Made by a program: the position numbers and the translations under genes. 64,000 nucleotides of DNA from the NCBI RefSeq assembly GCF_016908015.1, contig NZ_JAFBDB010000002.1, positions 496,001 through 560,000 on the forward strand, written 5' to 3'. Every line of letters begins with the position of its first letter. Position 1 is the stretch's first letter. Below the pieces are notes generated by a model. That model saw nothing but the letters and a program-made list of their open reading frames with translations, made no database searches and had not been told where the DNA came from. Below, one piece after another: positions 33,745-42,611 of this stretch. The DNA is from Clostridium pascui (lineage in GTDB: Bacteria > Bacillota > Clostridia > Clostridiales > Clostridiaceae).

Positions 33745-36123
33745 ATGAAAGTACCAGTTAAATGGCTTAAAGATTATGTTAATATAGATATTTCACCAGA
33801 TGAGCTTGGAGATGCATTAACTCTTTCAGGTTCCAAAGTAGAAGAAGTTATAACTTCAGGAGATGAAATACAAAATGTAGTAACAGGAAAAATACTCGAG
33901 ATAAAGCCTCATCCTGATGCAGAAAAGTTAGTAGTATGTCAGGTAAATGTAGGAGCAGAGGAGCCAGTACAAATAGTTACAGGGGCAAATAATATGAAGG
34001 AACAGGATATAGTTCCTGTTGCATTACATGGTTCAATGCTTCCTAATGGATTAAAAATAAAAAAAGGAAAGCTTAGAGGAATAGTTTCTAATGGAATGAT
34101 GTGCTCGGAAGAAGAATTAGGTATAGCTTCAGAAGAACATGTACATGGGCTTATGATATTACCAGAGAATACTCCTATTGGAAAAGACATTAAAGAAGTT
34201 TTAGGATTAAATAATGCAGTAATTGATTTTGAAATAACTTCAAATAGACCAGATTGTTTAAGTGTTGTTGGAATTGCAAGAGAAACAGCTGCTACTTTGA
34301 ATACAACATATACTATGCCAGAAACAACATATAGTGTAAAATGCAATGAAAATATACAAGATTCATTAAAGGTAGAAGTAAAAGATAAATTATGTAGAAG
34401 ATACATGGCACGAGGAGTTAAAAATATTAAGATAGCAGAATCTCCTTCTTGGATGCAAGAAAGACTTATAGATGCAGGGGTAAGACCTATAAATAATATA
34501 GTTGATATAACAAATTTCGTAATGCTTGAACTTGGTCAGCCAATGCATGCTTTTGACTGTAGGCAAATAACTTCAGGTAAAATAGTAGTTGAAAGAGCTG
34601 AAGATGAAGATAAGTTTGTGACTCTTGACGAAACTGAGAGAACATTAAATGAAGATGTACTTTGTATAAAAGATGGAGAAACAACTATAGGACTTGCAGG
34701 AATAATGGGCGGACTTAATTCAGAAGTTAAGGAAGATACTACTGCAATAATATTTGAAAGTGCCAATTTTGATGGTACAAATATAAGAGTGTCTTCTCAA
34801 AAGCTAGGTCTTAGAACTGAAGCTTCAGCAAAATTTGAAAAGGATTTAGATCCTAACTTAGTGGAAACTGCCATGAACAGAGCTTGTCATCTAGTAGAAC
34901 AGTTAAATGCAGGAGAAGTTATTGAAGGAACTATAGATATATATGAAGAAAAACTAGATCCACATGAATTGGAAATAAGTTCAAAGTGGATAAATGAGTT
35001 TTTGGGAACAAGTTTATCAAAAGAAGAAATGAAAAGTTGCTTAGATAGATTGGATTTATTTACTGAAGTAAGTGAAGATACACTTCATGTAAATGTTCCA
35101 ACTTTTAGATGTGATGTAAATATAAAAGAAGATGTAGCAGAAGAAATAGCAAGAATTTATGGATATAACAATATTCCTACAACGCTTATAAGAAGTGTAA
35201 GTGAAAGAGGAGGTAAAAGTAAGAAGCAGCATTTAGAAGATGAAGTAATAGCAGCCTTAATGGGAAGCGGATTAAATCAATCTATAAGTTACTCATTTGT
35301 AAGTCCTAAAGTATTTGACAAGGTAAAAATATCTGAAGACAGTGAACTTAGAAATGCTATAAAGATAAGAAATCCATTAGGTGAAGATTATAGCATAATG
35401 AGAACTACCACAATTCCTTCTATGATGGAAGCTTTAGCTAGAAATTATTCAAGAAATAATGAAGAAGCAAGACTTTTTGAAATAGGCAAAGTATATATGT
35501 CTAAAGAAAATGAAAATGAAGTGCCAGAAGAAAGAAATGTGTTAACTATTGGATTATATGGAGATGTCGATTACTTAAATTTAAAAGGTGTAATTGAAAA
35601 CATAGCAGAGCATTTAGGAGTAGAAAGATTTAACTTTACACGCGAAAGTGAAAATCCTACATTCCATCCTGGAAAAACAGCTTGTGTAAGTATAAGAAAA
35701 GAGCTCTTAGGAATTTTAGGGGAGGTTCACCCTGATGTAGCTGAAAATTATGGTATAGAAGAAAGATGCTACATAGCAGAATTGAACATGGATGTATTAT
35801 TTGCTAATGCAAATTTAAATAAGGTATATAAGGTGCTGCCTAAATTCCCAGCAGTTACTAGAGATATGGCGCTTTTAGTAGATGATGCTATATTAGTTCA
35901 GGAAATAGAAGATATCATCTTAAAGCAAGGTGGAAAGATGGTAGAAAAAGTTAAACTATTTGATGTTTATAAGGGTAAACAAATACCTGAAGGCAAAAAG
36001 AGTGTAGCTTACTCAATTCTTTATAGATTAGAAAATAAAACTTTAACTGATGAAGAAGTAAATAAGGTTCATGATAAAATAGTAAGAACTCTTGAAAATA
36101 GACTAGGAGCACAACTTAGATAA
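33745..36123 (+). CDS. pheT: Phenylalanine--tRNA ligase, beta subunit
   Basis: A 792-residue partner subunit with the full domain set: the EMAP-like tRNA-binding domain (about 40-155, [20 protein letters not shown]), B3/B4 editing domain, B5 domain, core-like domain and the C-terminal FDX anticodon-binding domain ([17 protein letters not shown]). AAGGAGGAATAA precedes ATG 33745. Length is normal and there is no break. Confidence 0.97.
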   Translation: MKVPVKWLKDYVNIDISPDELGDALTLSGSKVEEVITSGDEIQNVVTGKILEIKPHPDAEKLVVCQVNVGAEEPVQIVTGANNMKEQDIVPVALHGSMLPNGLKIKKGKLRGIVSNGMMCSEEELGIASEEHVHGLMILPENTPIGKDIKEVLGLNNAVIDFEITSNRPDCLSVVGIARETAATLNTTYTMPETTYSVKCNENIQDSLKVEVKDKLCRRYMARGVKNIKIAESPSWMQERLIDAGVRPINNIVDITNFVMLELGQPMHAFDCRQITSGKIVVERAEDEDKFVTLDETERTLNEDVLCIKDGETTIGLAGIMGGLNSEVKEDTTAIIFESANFDGTNIRVSSQKLGLRTEASAKFEKDLDPNLVETAMNRACHLVEQLNAGEVIEGTIDIYEEKLDPHELEISSKWINEFLGTSLSKEEMKSCLDRLDLFTEVSEDTLHVNVPTFRCDVNIKEDVAEEIARIYGYNNIPTTLIRSVSERGGKSKKQHLEDEVIAALMGSGLNQSISYSFVSPKVFDKVKISEDSELRNAIKIRNPLGEDYSIMRTTTIPSMMEALARNYSRNNEEARLFEIGKVYMSKENENEVPEERNVLTIGLYGDVDYLNLKGVIENIAEHLGVERFNFTRESENPTFHPGKTACVSIRKELLGILGEVHPDVAENYGIEERCYIAELNMDVLFANANLNKVYKVLPKFPAVTRDMALLVDDAILVQEIEDIILKQGGKMVEKVKLFDVYKGKQIPEGKKSVAYSILYRLENKTLTDEEVNKVHDKIVRTLENRLGAQLR

Positions 36124-36206
36124 ATCCGACAAATTGATATTTTAACCATAGTTGATTTGTGTTAAAATAGATATAATAATATATGATTTATCTGAGAGGT
36201 GTTTAC

Positions 36207-36836
36207 ATGAACATAGTAACTGTTAGGATAAATGGAGTAGAGTACAACTTAAAGGGTGATGAAAGAGAAGAGTATTTACATAAAGTTGCTGGGTATGTGG
36301 ATAAAAAAGTTAGGGAACTTATAGAAAGTAACCCTAAATTGAGTACATCTTCTGCATCTATACTTACTGCTATAAACACAGTAGATGAGTATTTAAAAAA
36401 GCAGGAAGAAGTTCATGAAGCTTTTGAAATAGTTAAGAAAAAAGAAGAACAAGAAAAAAACTATAAACAAGAAATTGATATACTCAAACAAAAAATCTTA
36501 CAGCTAGAGGCTTATGTAGAAGAACTCACAGTTGTCTTAGAAGAACCTAAGTATAAAGAACAGTTAGAAGTTAAGGAAAAGGAATTAGAAGTAACAGTAA
36601 AAGAAATTGAAAATATTACAAAAGAAAGAGAAGTACTTCAAGAAACCTGCAAAAAATACATGGAGGAAAATAATATACTTAAAGCTGAATGTAAAGAATA
36701 TAAATTTCAAGTGCAGTCTCATAAGTATAAAACCATTGACCTTCAAAACAGACTAATTGAAGCTCAGGTTGAACTTGCTAAGGCCAAAAGACAAAGTTAC
36801 CCGTTTGTGAGTAAGGAAGTAACAATAAAAAAATAA
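36207..36836 (+). CDS. zapA: ZapA-like cell division protein with extended coiled coil
   Basis: A 209-residue protein. The first 95 residues are a ZapA domain (NIVTVRINGVEYNLKGDERE ... VAGYVDKKVRELIESNP), which bundles FtsZ filaments. The next 110 are a Lys/Glu-rich coiled coil (ILKQKILQLEAYVEELTVVL), longer than in B. subtilis ZapA but usual in clostridia after pheT. GAGAGGTG at 36194-36201 gives ATG 36207 rather than 36183. A terminator overlaps the stop. Confidence 0.9.
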   Translation: MNIVTVRINGVEYNLKGDEREEYLHKVAGYVDKKVRELIESNPKLSTSSASILTAINTVDEYLKKQEEVHEAFEIVKKKEEQEKNYKQEIDILKQKILQLEAYVEELTVVLEEPKYKEQLEVKEKELEVTVKEIENITKEREVLQETCKKYMEENNILKAECKEYKFQVQSHKYKTIDLQNRLIEAQVELAKAKRQSYPFVSKEVTIKK

Positions 36837-36861
36837 GTACCTTAAAGGTACTTATTTTTTT
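36831..36861 (+). terminator. Terminator of zapA / pheST operon
   Basis: AAATAAGTACC and GGTACTTATTT with a T-run. The stem begins within the zapA stop codon. Confidence 0.88.
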
Positions 36862-36943
36862 ATATCTAAATTTATCACATATTAGCTATTCAAAAATAAT
36901 ATATTTTATTAGAGTATATTATTTTTGAAAGTTGAGGATGAGT

Positions 36944-38095
36944 ATGAGCATGAGCATTTATATAGATAATGCAGCGACCTCTTTTCCCAAACCAGAAGAG
37001 GTTTATAATGAAACATTAAACTGCATGAAAAACTATGCAGCAAATCCAGGCCGAAGTACACATACTATGGCATTAGAATCTTCAACCAAAGTATCTGAAA
37101 CAAGAGAGGTACTAAGTGATTTCTTTAATATAACAAGTTCCTTTAATATGATATTTACAAGTAATGCAACTGAAGGATTAAATATAGGAATAAAAGGGGT
37201 GTTAAAGCCAGGAGACCATGTTATAAGTACTGTAATAGAGCATAATTCAGTATTAAGACCATTAAATAGTTTAAGTAAAAAGGGAGTCAAAGTAACATTA
37301 CTCGCAGTAGACAATTATGGAAAGTTAAATATAAATAGCTTAAAAAAAGAAATACAGAAAAATACAAAGCTTATAGTTGTAAATCATGCTTCAAATGTAT
37401 TGGGAACCCTGCAATATATAAATACTATTGGAAAGATTGCAAGAGATGCAGGCATATTATTTATGGTAGATGCATCTCAAAGTGCTGGAACTATTAATAT
37501 TGATGTAGAAAAGTATAATATAGACTTGTTGGCTTTCCCAGGTCATAAGGGGCTAATGGGGCCTCAAGGTACTGGTGGATTATTTATAAGAGATGGCATA
37601 TCTATAGCTAATTTTAAGGAAGGCGGCACAGGAAGTAACTCTATGTCTATGACACAGCCAGATTTTTTACCGGACAAATTTGAAAGTGGAACTCTTAATG
37701 TTCCTGGAATTGCAGGATTATGTGAAGGGGTTAAGTTTATCCAGAAAATCGGAAGGAGAAATATTCAAAAACATGAAGAGGGACTCATACAATATCTTTT
37801 ACAGGAATTTAAAAAGATGCCCTATGTAAAAATATATGGATCAGGTTGCACAGAAAAGAGATCTGCAGTTATTTCTATAAATATAGATAACATGGACAGT
37901 TCAGAAGTAGGGTATTTATTAAATAAAAAAGGTATTGCAGTACGAACAGGATACCATTGCGCAGCACTTATACATCCTATAATAGGTACATCCAAAACTG
38001 GCACTGTGAGGCTCAGTCCAGGTTATTTTAATACCTATGAGGAAATGGAACAAGTGGTGAAGGTTATACAAGGAATATATAAAGGCAATGTTTAG
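36944..38095 (+). CDS. Cysteine desulfurase-like class V aminotransferase (TIGR01977 type)
   Basis: A 383-residue PLP enzyme: IYIDNAATSFPKPEEV at the N-terminus, VNHASNVLGT, the PLP lysine in FPGHKGLMGPQGTGG, and the catalytic-loop Cys in VRTGYHCAALIHP (GxHC, as in cysteine/selenocysteine lyases). It belongs to the am_tr_V subgroup that co-occurs with DUF3343 and SelD in selenium-using Firmicutes, so sulfur or selenium mobilisation is likely. Three in-frame ATGs lie at 36938, 36944 and 36950. TTGAGG at 36932-36937 best fits 36944. Structured element copy 3 begins 19 bp after the stop. Confidence 0.87.
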   Translation: MSMSIYIDNAATSFPKPEEVYNETLNCMKNYAANPGRSTHTMALESSTKVSETREVLSDFFNITSSFNMIFTSNATEGLNIGIKGVLKPGDHVISTVIEHNSVLRPLNSLSKKGVKVTLLAVDNYGKLNINSLKKEIQKNTKLIVVNHASNVLGTLQYINTIGKIARDAGILFMVDASQSAGTINIDVEKYNIDLLAFPGHKGLMGPQGTGGLFIRDGISIANFKEGGTGSNSMSMTQPDFLPDKFESGTLNVPGIAGLCEGVKFIQKIGRRNIQKHEEGLIQYLLQEFKKMPYVKIYGSGCTEKRSAVISINIDNMDSSEVGYLLNKKGIAVRTGYHCAALIHPIIGTSKTGTVRLSPGYFNTYEEMEQVVKVIQGIYKGNV

Positions 38096-38113
38096 AAATA
38101 AGACGACATTTTT

Positions 38114-38324
38114 AATGCTCTGGGTCGTATAGAATTCTCATCTAGGAAGGTGTTCATTTCGCCGAGAACGGCTAATATTTATAAATTTAAAATATCTAAG
38201 CCTTCTAAACTCGCTGTCGCTCAAACAATAGGCGGCTCTTGACGGTATTTTAAATTTATAAATAAAGCCGTTCTAAGGCTCATTCAATGTCTTCTATGAT
38301 GAAAATTCTATGCACCAGAGCGTT
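38114..38324 (+). repeat. Structured intergenic element, copy 3
   Basis: Arms 38114-38142 and 38298-38324 pair through GCTCTGG / CCAGAGC and ATAGAATTCTCATC / GATGAAAATTCTAT. These bases differ from copies 1, 2 and 4 yet pairing is kept. Inner stems are AGAACGGCT with AGCCGTTCT, TATAAATTTAAAATA with TATTTTAAATTTATA, and the apical stem before and after the loop AAACTCGCTGTCGCTCAAAC. A 3' hairpin AGAAATTCAG / CTGAATTTCT follows at 38354-38378. Confidence 0.88.
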
Positions 38325-38650
38325 AAAAAGTTCTTCATGTGAACTGCTGAAGGAAGAAATTCAGTGGGCTGAATTTCTGAAATATTTTAAGACCTAGCAC
38401 ATAAAGATCTTTTAGGGCCGTGGCCAGAGGAGTTATAAGAATCTATACGAACTAGATGAGAAAATTTAATTTACAAATTAAAGATATGGTAATATAATAA
38501 AAGTTTCTTGATAAAAAATAGAATTATTAGTATTTTAGGACCTATCGGTCTTCGGGCTTACCAGCCCTTTGATAAGTGTCAATTTATTGAGAGGAACTTT
38601 CGCTAAAGCGAAATTCCTTCCTTCAGTCAGTGAGCCTGAGTGATATTTTT

Positions 38651-38868
38651 AATGTTGAACAGAAGTTTGGAATTTGCATTGTAGAAAGCATTGAACAAGC
38701 AATTAAAAGCTCTTTATTTCTGATTTTAAGGCGCCTATAGAGACTTCTACTGTTTGAGCTACAGGCGAGTTTAGAAGGCTTAGGCGCCTTAAAAGGAAGA
38801 AATATTAGAGCTTTTTTGCGTAGCGAACGCTTTCCTAAATGCAAATTCCATATGACCCGTTCAACATT
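38651..38868 (-). repeat. Structured intergenic element, copy 4 (inverted)
   Basis: Arms AATGTTGAAC (38651-38660) with GTTCAACATT (38859-38868) and GGAATTTGCATT (38669-38680) with AATGCAAATTCC (38838-38849) are exact. Inner stems are TTTTAAGGCGCC (38724-38735) with GGCGCCTTAAAA (38783-38794), and AAAAGCTCT with AGAGCTTTT. Read on the minus strand the loop is AAACTCGCCTGTAGCTCAAACA. The 3' companion hairpin lies at 38593-38617 (GGAACTTTCGC / GCGAAATTCC). Confidence 0.88.
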
Positions 38869-38986
38869 AAAAACGTCGTAATTTCCTTTTATAGTACATT
38901 CGTAAAAAATTATCATATACTGCTATTAAGAAATAATTACTAATAACAGGTTATTATTTACTTTAATGGTGGGAGTTGAATCTTAT

Positions 38987-39259
38987 ATGAATTCTTTTAA
39001 TGATAGAAATTTTATTATAATTATTGCATCCAGCAATAGAGGTGCATTTTTATATAAGAAATTAATAGAGCTTGGAGTTAATGTAGAAATTATGGCTACT
39101 CCTTGCAAGCTTTCTAAGGGATGTACTAGATCGATAAAATGCAGCAGAGAGCAATTTGATATAATAAAGGATCAAGCACAAAAGTACAATATTACAATAA
39201 ATGGTATATATGAAAGGATTATTGAAAATAAAAAGTATAAGTATGTTAAAGTAGAATAA
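38987..39259 (+). CDS. DUF3343 protein, putative Se/S carrier-like
   Basis: A 90-residue protein, MNSFNDRNFIIIIASSNRGA, then the cysteine motif TPCKLSKGCTRSIKC near residues 43-57. The family is annotated as putative Se/S carrier-like and is associated with cysteine desulfurase and SelD in selenium-utilising bacteria. Here its neighbour upstream is just such a desulfurase-like gene, so the two may pass selenium or sulfur. ATG 38966 is in frame, but GGGAG at 38971-38975 favours ATG 38987. A terminator follows. Confidence 0.85.
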   Translation: MNSFNDRNFIIIIASSNRGAFLYKKLIELGVNVEIMATPCKLSKGCTRSIKCSREQFDIIKDQAQKYNITINGIYERIIENKKYKYVKVE

Positions 39260-39267
39260 TATTTTAT

Positions 39268-39298
39268 AGAAATTCAGCTTAGTCTGAATTTCTTTTTC
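39268..39298 (+). terminator. Terminator of the DUF3343 gene
   Basis: AGAAATTCAG and CTGAATTTCT around CTTAGT, then TTTT. Confidence 0.85.
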
Positions 39299-39386
39299 AT
39301 ATTAATCTTTTTATATGCATAATAATAATCTAAAGAACAACTAATTTATAAATCATATAAGTATAAATTACGAGGGGGATATTTTG

Positions 39387-40400
39387 ATGAAAGTTTTGTT
39401 CTGCATGAGAAGTGATTATTACAGAAATTTTGGAGAAGACTCTATGCAGGCTTTAAAAATAAAAAAGTATTTAAACAAAATTGGTGTAGAGGTAGATGTA
39501 AATTATGGTCAAATAGACGATTATTCAAGTTATGATATAGTTCATTTATTTAATCTGAAAATTACAGGGGAAATATATAAGTATTATAAAACTGCAAAAT
39601 ACTATAAAAAGAATATAGTTATTTCACCATTATATTGGGATCAAAATAAATATTATAACTACATTAATGATTTAGAAGGAATTAAGTTGTGGGATAAAAG
39701 TAAGGTATATAGGCAGAAAATATTAAAAGGATGTACTATGGTTTTTCCAAATAGTTTAATGGAAGAAGAATTTATAAGAAAAGAATTTGGGAAACTTATA
39801 CAATGCAGTGTGATTCATATAGGAGTAGACATACCCAATGATGAAATTCCTCTTTATAACTTTAAGGATAGATACAATTTAGATAATTATGTTATATCCG
39901 TAGGAAGAATAAATAAAAAAAATAATCAAATAACCCTTGCAGAAGCATGTGATAGGATAGGTATGCAGCTTGTACTTATAGGTAGTGCAAGAGATAAGGA
40001 ATATTTAAATAAAATTATGCAATTTAAAAATGTGCTGTATCTAGGAAATGCAGATGATTATGATAGGTATAATGCTTATAAGTTTGCAAAGTTATACGCA
40101 AATTTATCTTTTGCAGAAATCGTTCCTGTATATTGCCTTGAAGCAGCAGTAAGTGGATGTAATATCCTTTCTACAGAAGAAGGAAGTTCTATAGAATATT
40201 TTAAGGATATGGGAAACTATTGTAATCCTTATTGCTCTGATAGTATATTGAAAGAATTGGAAATTGGACTGAAAAAGAAAAAGAATAGAAATATAAAATC
40301 CTATGTAATACAAAACTACAGCTGGGAAAAGTCTGCTAAAAATTTATATGAAAACTATTTAAAAATAAAAAAAACCAAGGAATATACAGCAAATCCTTAG
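39387..40400 (+). CDS. GT4-like glycosyltransferase
   Basis: A 337-residue GT-B enzyme. The N-terminal acceptor domain begins MKVLFCMRSDYYRNFGEDSM. The C-terminal nucleotide-sugar domain shows VISVGRINKKNNQITLAEAC, LVLIGSARDKEYL and the E-x7-E-like region FAEIVPVYCLEAAVSGCNIL. Sugar and acceptor are unknown. It precedes a group of surface or spore-type genes and might glycosylate one of them (inference). A TTG at 39384 is in frame, but ATG 39387 with GAGGGGGA is better. A terminator follows at 40418-40460. Confidence 0.85.
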   Translation: MKVLFCMRSDYYRNFGEDSMQALKIKKYLNKIGVEVDVNYGQIDDYSSYDIVHLFNLKITGEIYKYYKTAKYYKKNIVISPLYWDQNKYYNYINDLEGIKLWDKSKVYRQKILKGCTMVFPNSLMEEEFIRKEFGKLIQCSVIHIGVDIPNDEIPLYNFKDRYNLDNYVISVGRINKKNNQITLAEACDRIGMQLVLIGSARDKEYLNKIMQFKNVLYLGNADDYDRYNAYKFAKLYANLSFAEIVPVYCLEAAVSGCNILSTEEGSSIEYFKDMGNYCNPYCSDSILKELEIGLKKKKNRNIKSYVIQNYSWEKSAKNLYENYLKIKKTKEYTANP

Positions 40401-40417
40401 TAGATTTTTGACGTATA

Positions 40418-40461
40418 GTTGCAGAAGTTTATTTATACCAAACTCCTGCAACATTTGTTTT
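40418..40461 (+). terminator. Terminator of the glycosyltransferase gene
   Basis: GTTGCAGAAGTTT and AAACTCCTGCAAC (one mismatch), then ATTTGTTTT. Confidence 0.75.
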
Positions 40462-40530
40462 AGCAATTAAATGTTAAAATTGTTGCAAAAAGCTTTACGG
40501 TTTTAGATTTATAATTTTATTAAGTTATAA

Positions 40531-40950
40531 TTATCCAATAACCTCTTCTGGACAATTTTCGCAAGGACATGGGCAGTCTATTACATAATGAGCGGAAACT
40601 GCAGCTGCAAATTCTCTTGCACTGCCATTAGGTCTGCACTCATCAGCAATTAAGAAGGTAAATGTTCTGGTTACAGTTGTGCAAAATACACCTGGGTCTG
40701 CAGTTACTACTTCTTCTATAACTTGAGTAGCTATTGCTCTGCATATATCAAAGTTACCATCGCCATCTGTATCAAATTTTTCACAAAGAATAGCTCCTAC
40801 AGATAGTGTGCTGCCTACGCATACATTTGCTACAGTAGTAGTTACATTTATTAGTATACCAGAATTTAATACAATAGGTTGTGTAATATTTATTTCTGCA
40901 CACAATTGACAATTTTCAACAGGAACCTGTTCACTACAAACTAATGCCAT
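40531..40950 (-). CDS. Cys-rich secreted/spore-surface-like protein of unknown function
   Basis: I do not recognise this 139-residue protein. It is Cys-rich (12 Cys) with Val/Thr-rich beta-strand segments: VCSEQVPVENCQLCAEINI, VLNSGILINVTTTVANVC, CTTVTRTFTFLIADECRP, and a Cys-Pro tail IDCPCPCENCPEEVIG. There is no signal peptide, which suits mother-cell-made spore coat or exosporium proteins. ATG 40950 follows AGGAGTGA. It is grouped with other small beta-rich or Cys-rich genes between 40.5 and 43.2 kb. Confidence 0.65.
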   Translation of the reverse strand: MALVCSEQVPVENCQLCAEINITQPIVLNSGILINVTTTVANVCVGSTLSVGAILCEKFDTDGDGNFDICRAIATQVIEEVVTADPGVFCTTVTRTFTFLIADECRPNGSAREFAAAVSAHYVIDCPCPCENCPEEVIG

Positions 40951-41108
40951 TATAAATTCACTCCTAAATATTTAAATTTTATAGTATTTAAACTATAAGT
41001 ACAGCATTTTTTAAAATTAACTAGTATAACGTTAATTTTGATATGTCTCTAATGTTTTTAGTTACTAAAAAAGATTAAGTTAAAATATTTGATATTATGC
41101 AAATGTTA

Positions 41109-41342
41109 TTAATTATAATAATATCTATTAGTACAATTTGAGGGATAACAGCAACACCTATACAAAAGTAAAATAAATATTAAAATAACTAGCACCTTGT
41201 AATTAAACTTACATGGTTTATTTGGCTTTGGACAAGGAGGCATTTTTATGTGAAGTTCAACATTTTTACAACTTTCACAGGGGTTAACTATTATAGGTTC
41301 TGAGCATACAAAGCAAGAGTTTCCATGTAATTTTGTATTCAA
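41109..41342 (-). CDS. Small Cys-rich protein with one membrane segment
   Basis: About 77 residues: a Cys-rich N-terminal part (SCFVCSEPIIVNPCESCKN), a Pro/Lys linker (MPPCPKPNKPCKF), one hydrophobic helix (VLVILIFILLLYRCCCYP) and a polar tail. The four CxxC-like cysteines suggest metal binding or cross-linking. The function is unknown. The frame opens at GTG 41351, but AGGGG at 41351-41356 suits TTG 41342. It is weakly supported as a gene, but composition and a ribosome site argue for it. Confidence 0.5.
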   Translation of the reverse strand: MNTKLHGNSCFVCSEPIIVNPCESCKNVELHIKMPPCPKPNKPCKFNYKVLVILIFILLLYRCCCYPSNCTNRYYYN

Positions 41343-41528
41343 TATATACACCCCTAAGGATTATTTAATGCTTTCTAATATAATAATATGAAATGCATTT
41401 GATTTTGCCACTAGATATGTTAACAATATATTCAATATACATTAAATAATAAGTGTCATAAAAGTATATGCATTAATATAATACAGTAGAGACAAAAATT
41501 AATAATAGAAATAAATGGGAGTGATAAT

Positions 41529-42020
41529 ATGCCACTTAATTATAGTATAGCCTTAGCGCCAGGTTCACCTGAATGTGAATTTAATGCTGCTGAAAATAGA
41601 TTTGAACAGACTTGGACTTATATAGTAACACTAACTGCTCCACAAGATCCTGAAATAAGTCACTGGGAGTTAGAGCTCTGTCCAGGTCATAATGTATTAA
41701 GAGTTTCTAAGAATGGCACAGAAGTTCCAATAGAGCAAGCTGCAAATTTAGATATAGAAGTTGCAGCACCAAATGTAAATGATTGCTTATTAGGTTTAGC
41801 TGCAAGAAGAATAAAATGGAATGATTTAAGTAATGCCGAAGTAGCTCCAGCTGCATTAGGGGAATTTAATTTTGTTTTAGAAGGCTGTTATCAAACAGGA
41901 TTAGTAGACGCTGCAATAAAAGCTGGAACTGAACCTTGTGATATACGCCAAGTACCTGGACCAATATGTGTACTTCAGCCACCAAATAGAGGAATTAAAC
42001 TTTCACAATTTGAAGAGTAA
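41529..42020 (+). CDS. Beta-sandwich surface/spore-type protein
   Basis: A 163-residue protein with WTYIVTLTAPQDPEISHWEL, ELCPGHNVLRVSKNG, LAARRIKWNDLSN, GEFNFVLEGCY and AAIKAGTEPCDIRQVPGP. The pattern 'SHWxLELC ... GIKW ... FxFxLxG ... xxAIKAGT' recurs in Bacillus and Clostridium surface or exosporium proteins of beta-sandwich type, but I cannot give a family name. There is no signal peptide. GGGAGTG precedes ATG 41529. A terminator follows at 42050-42090. Confidence 0.65.
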   Translation: MPLNYSIALAPGSPECEFNAAENRFEQTWTYIVTLTAPQDPEISHWELELCPGHNVLRVSKNGTEVPIEQAANLDIEVAAPNVNDCLLGLAARRIKWNDLSNAEVAPAALGEFNFVLEGCYQTGLVDAAIKAGTEPCDIRQVPGPICVLQPPNRGIKLSQFEE

Positions 42021-42049
42021 TTAATAAATTATAAATTAGATTAAATTTT

Positions 42050-42090
42050 AGGCTGATGATAAGTATATTTTGTCATCAGCCTTTATGGTT
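42050..42090 (+). terminator. Terminator after the beta-sandwich gene
   Basis: AGGCTGATGA and TCATCAGCCT, then TTATGGTTT. Confidence 0.75.
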
Positions 42091-42171
42091 TCCTAAAAAG
42101 GATTGTAGGTAAATCGCATATAATTTTATTATCATATAATGAAAACTTATCAACATTGTTATAAAGTTATC

Positions 42172-42198
42172 ACAAGTTAGAACTAGATTCATATATTA
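42172..42198 (+). promoter_or_regulatory. Candidate sigma-K promoter
   Basis: AC (42172-42173), 16 bp, CATATATTA (42190-42198) fits the late mother-cell sigma-K pattern AC-N16/17-CATANNNTA exactly, 57 bp before ATG 42255. The pattern is short, so chance is possible. Confidence 0.4.
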
Positions 42199-42254
42199 TA
42201 GTGAGAGTAACAATACAAGTTACTCTTAAATTCAGAAAGCGGAGATGTTAAATT

Positions 42255-42548
42255 ATGGCTTTTAATTATAATGAAGCCCCAGTAATAACCCAAATTAATG
42301 ATGGTAGTGAAGTAGTTGCTACAGTTACAACAACATTTGATGTAACTTTTAAAGTAAATGTTTTAGTTGATGCACTTGTTACAAGAGAAGGAGGAGCAAA
42401 AGAACATTATTTTGCTTCTAGACAATATAACGCTGGCGCATGGACAGGTTCTGACATTTTTAATATTGCTATAGATCCAACTGTAGGAGCTGCAGATACT
42501 GTAGAAGTAAAAGCATATGCATCCTATCTTTATGTAGAAACACCATAA
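42255..42548 (+). CDS. Small beta-rich protein, spore-surface candidate
   Basis: A 97-residue protein, MAFNYNEAPVITQINDGSEV, rich in Thr/Val strands (VATVTTTFDVTFKVNVLVDA) with FASRQYNAGAWTGSDIFNIA. It has no Cys and no signal peptide. It reads as a single beta-sandwich, possibly self-assembling. I do not recognise the family. AAGCGGAGATG precedes ATG 42255. A sigma-K-like promoter points to expression late in sporulation (inference). A perfect 12-bp hairpin without a T-run (42564-42591) separates it from the next gene. Confidence 0.6.
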   Translation: MAFNYNEAPVITQINDGSEVVATVTTTFDVTFKVNVLVDALVTREGGAKEHYFASRQYNAGAWTGSDIFNIAIDPTVGAADTVEVKAYASYLYVETP

Positions 42549-42563
42549 TGTTAATATAAAACA

Positions 42564-42591
42564 GTTTTGGAGTACTATTGTACTCCAAAAC
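42564..42591 (+). terminator. Hairpin between two surface-type genes
   Basis: GTTTTGGAGTAC and GTACTCCAAAAC around TATT. No U-run follows, so it may be an mRNA stabiliser or a leaky terminator. Confidence 0.5.
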
Positions 42592-42611
42592 CCTAAATAA
42601 AGAAGGTGTAT

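Larger units (their letters stand above)
38096..38986. other. 891-bp gene-free stretch with two structured elements
   Basis: Copies 3 and 4 of the large element face each other here. Between them (38400-38590) is unassigned sequence with small hairpins: GGGCC-GTGGCC near 38415, and GACCTATCGG with a GATAAGTGTC partner at 38540-38580. I see no credible gene. A 97-codon minus-strand frame across copy 4 is an accident of the palindrome. Confidence 0.7.

Noticed and set aside
38400-38590. Fifth copy of the structured element between copies 3 and 4
   Set aside because: Fragments such as CCAGAGGAG and AACTAGATGAGA recall the arms, but the conserved loop and inner stems are missing.
38623-38916. 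97-codon minus-strand frame over structured element copy 4
   Set aside because: It exists because the element is palindromic. There is no ribosome site, and the protein is not compact or conserved-looking.
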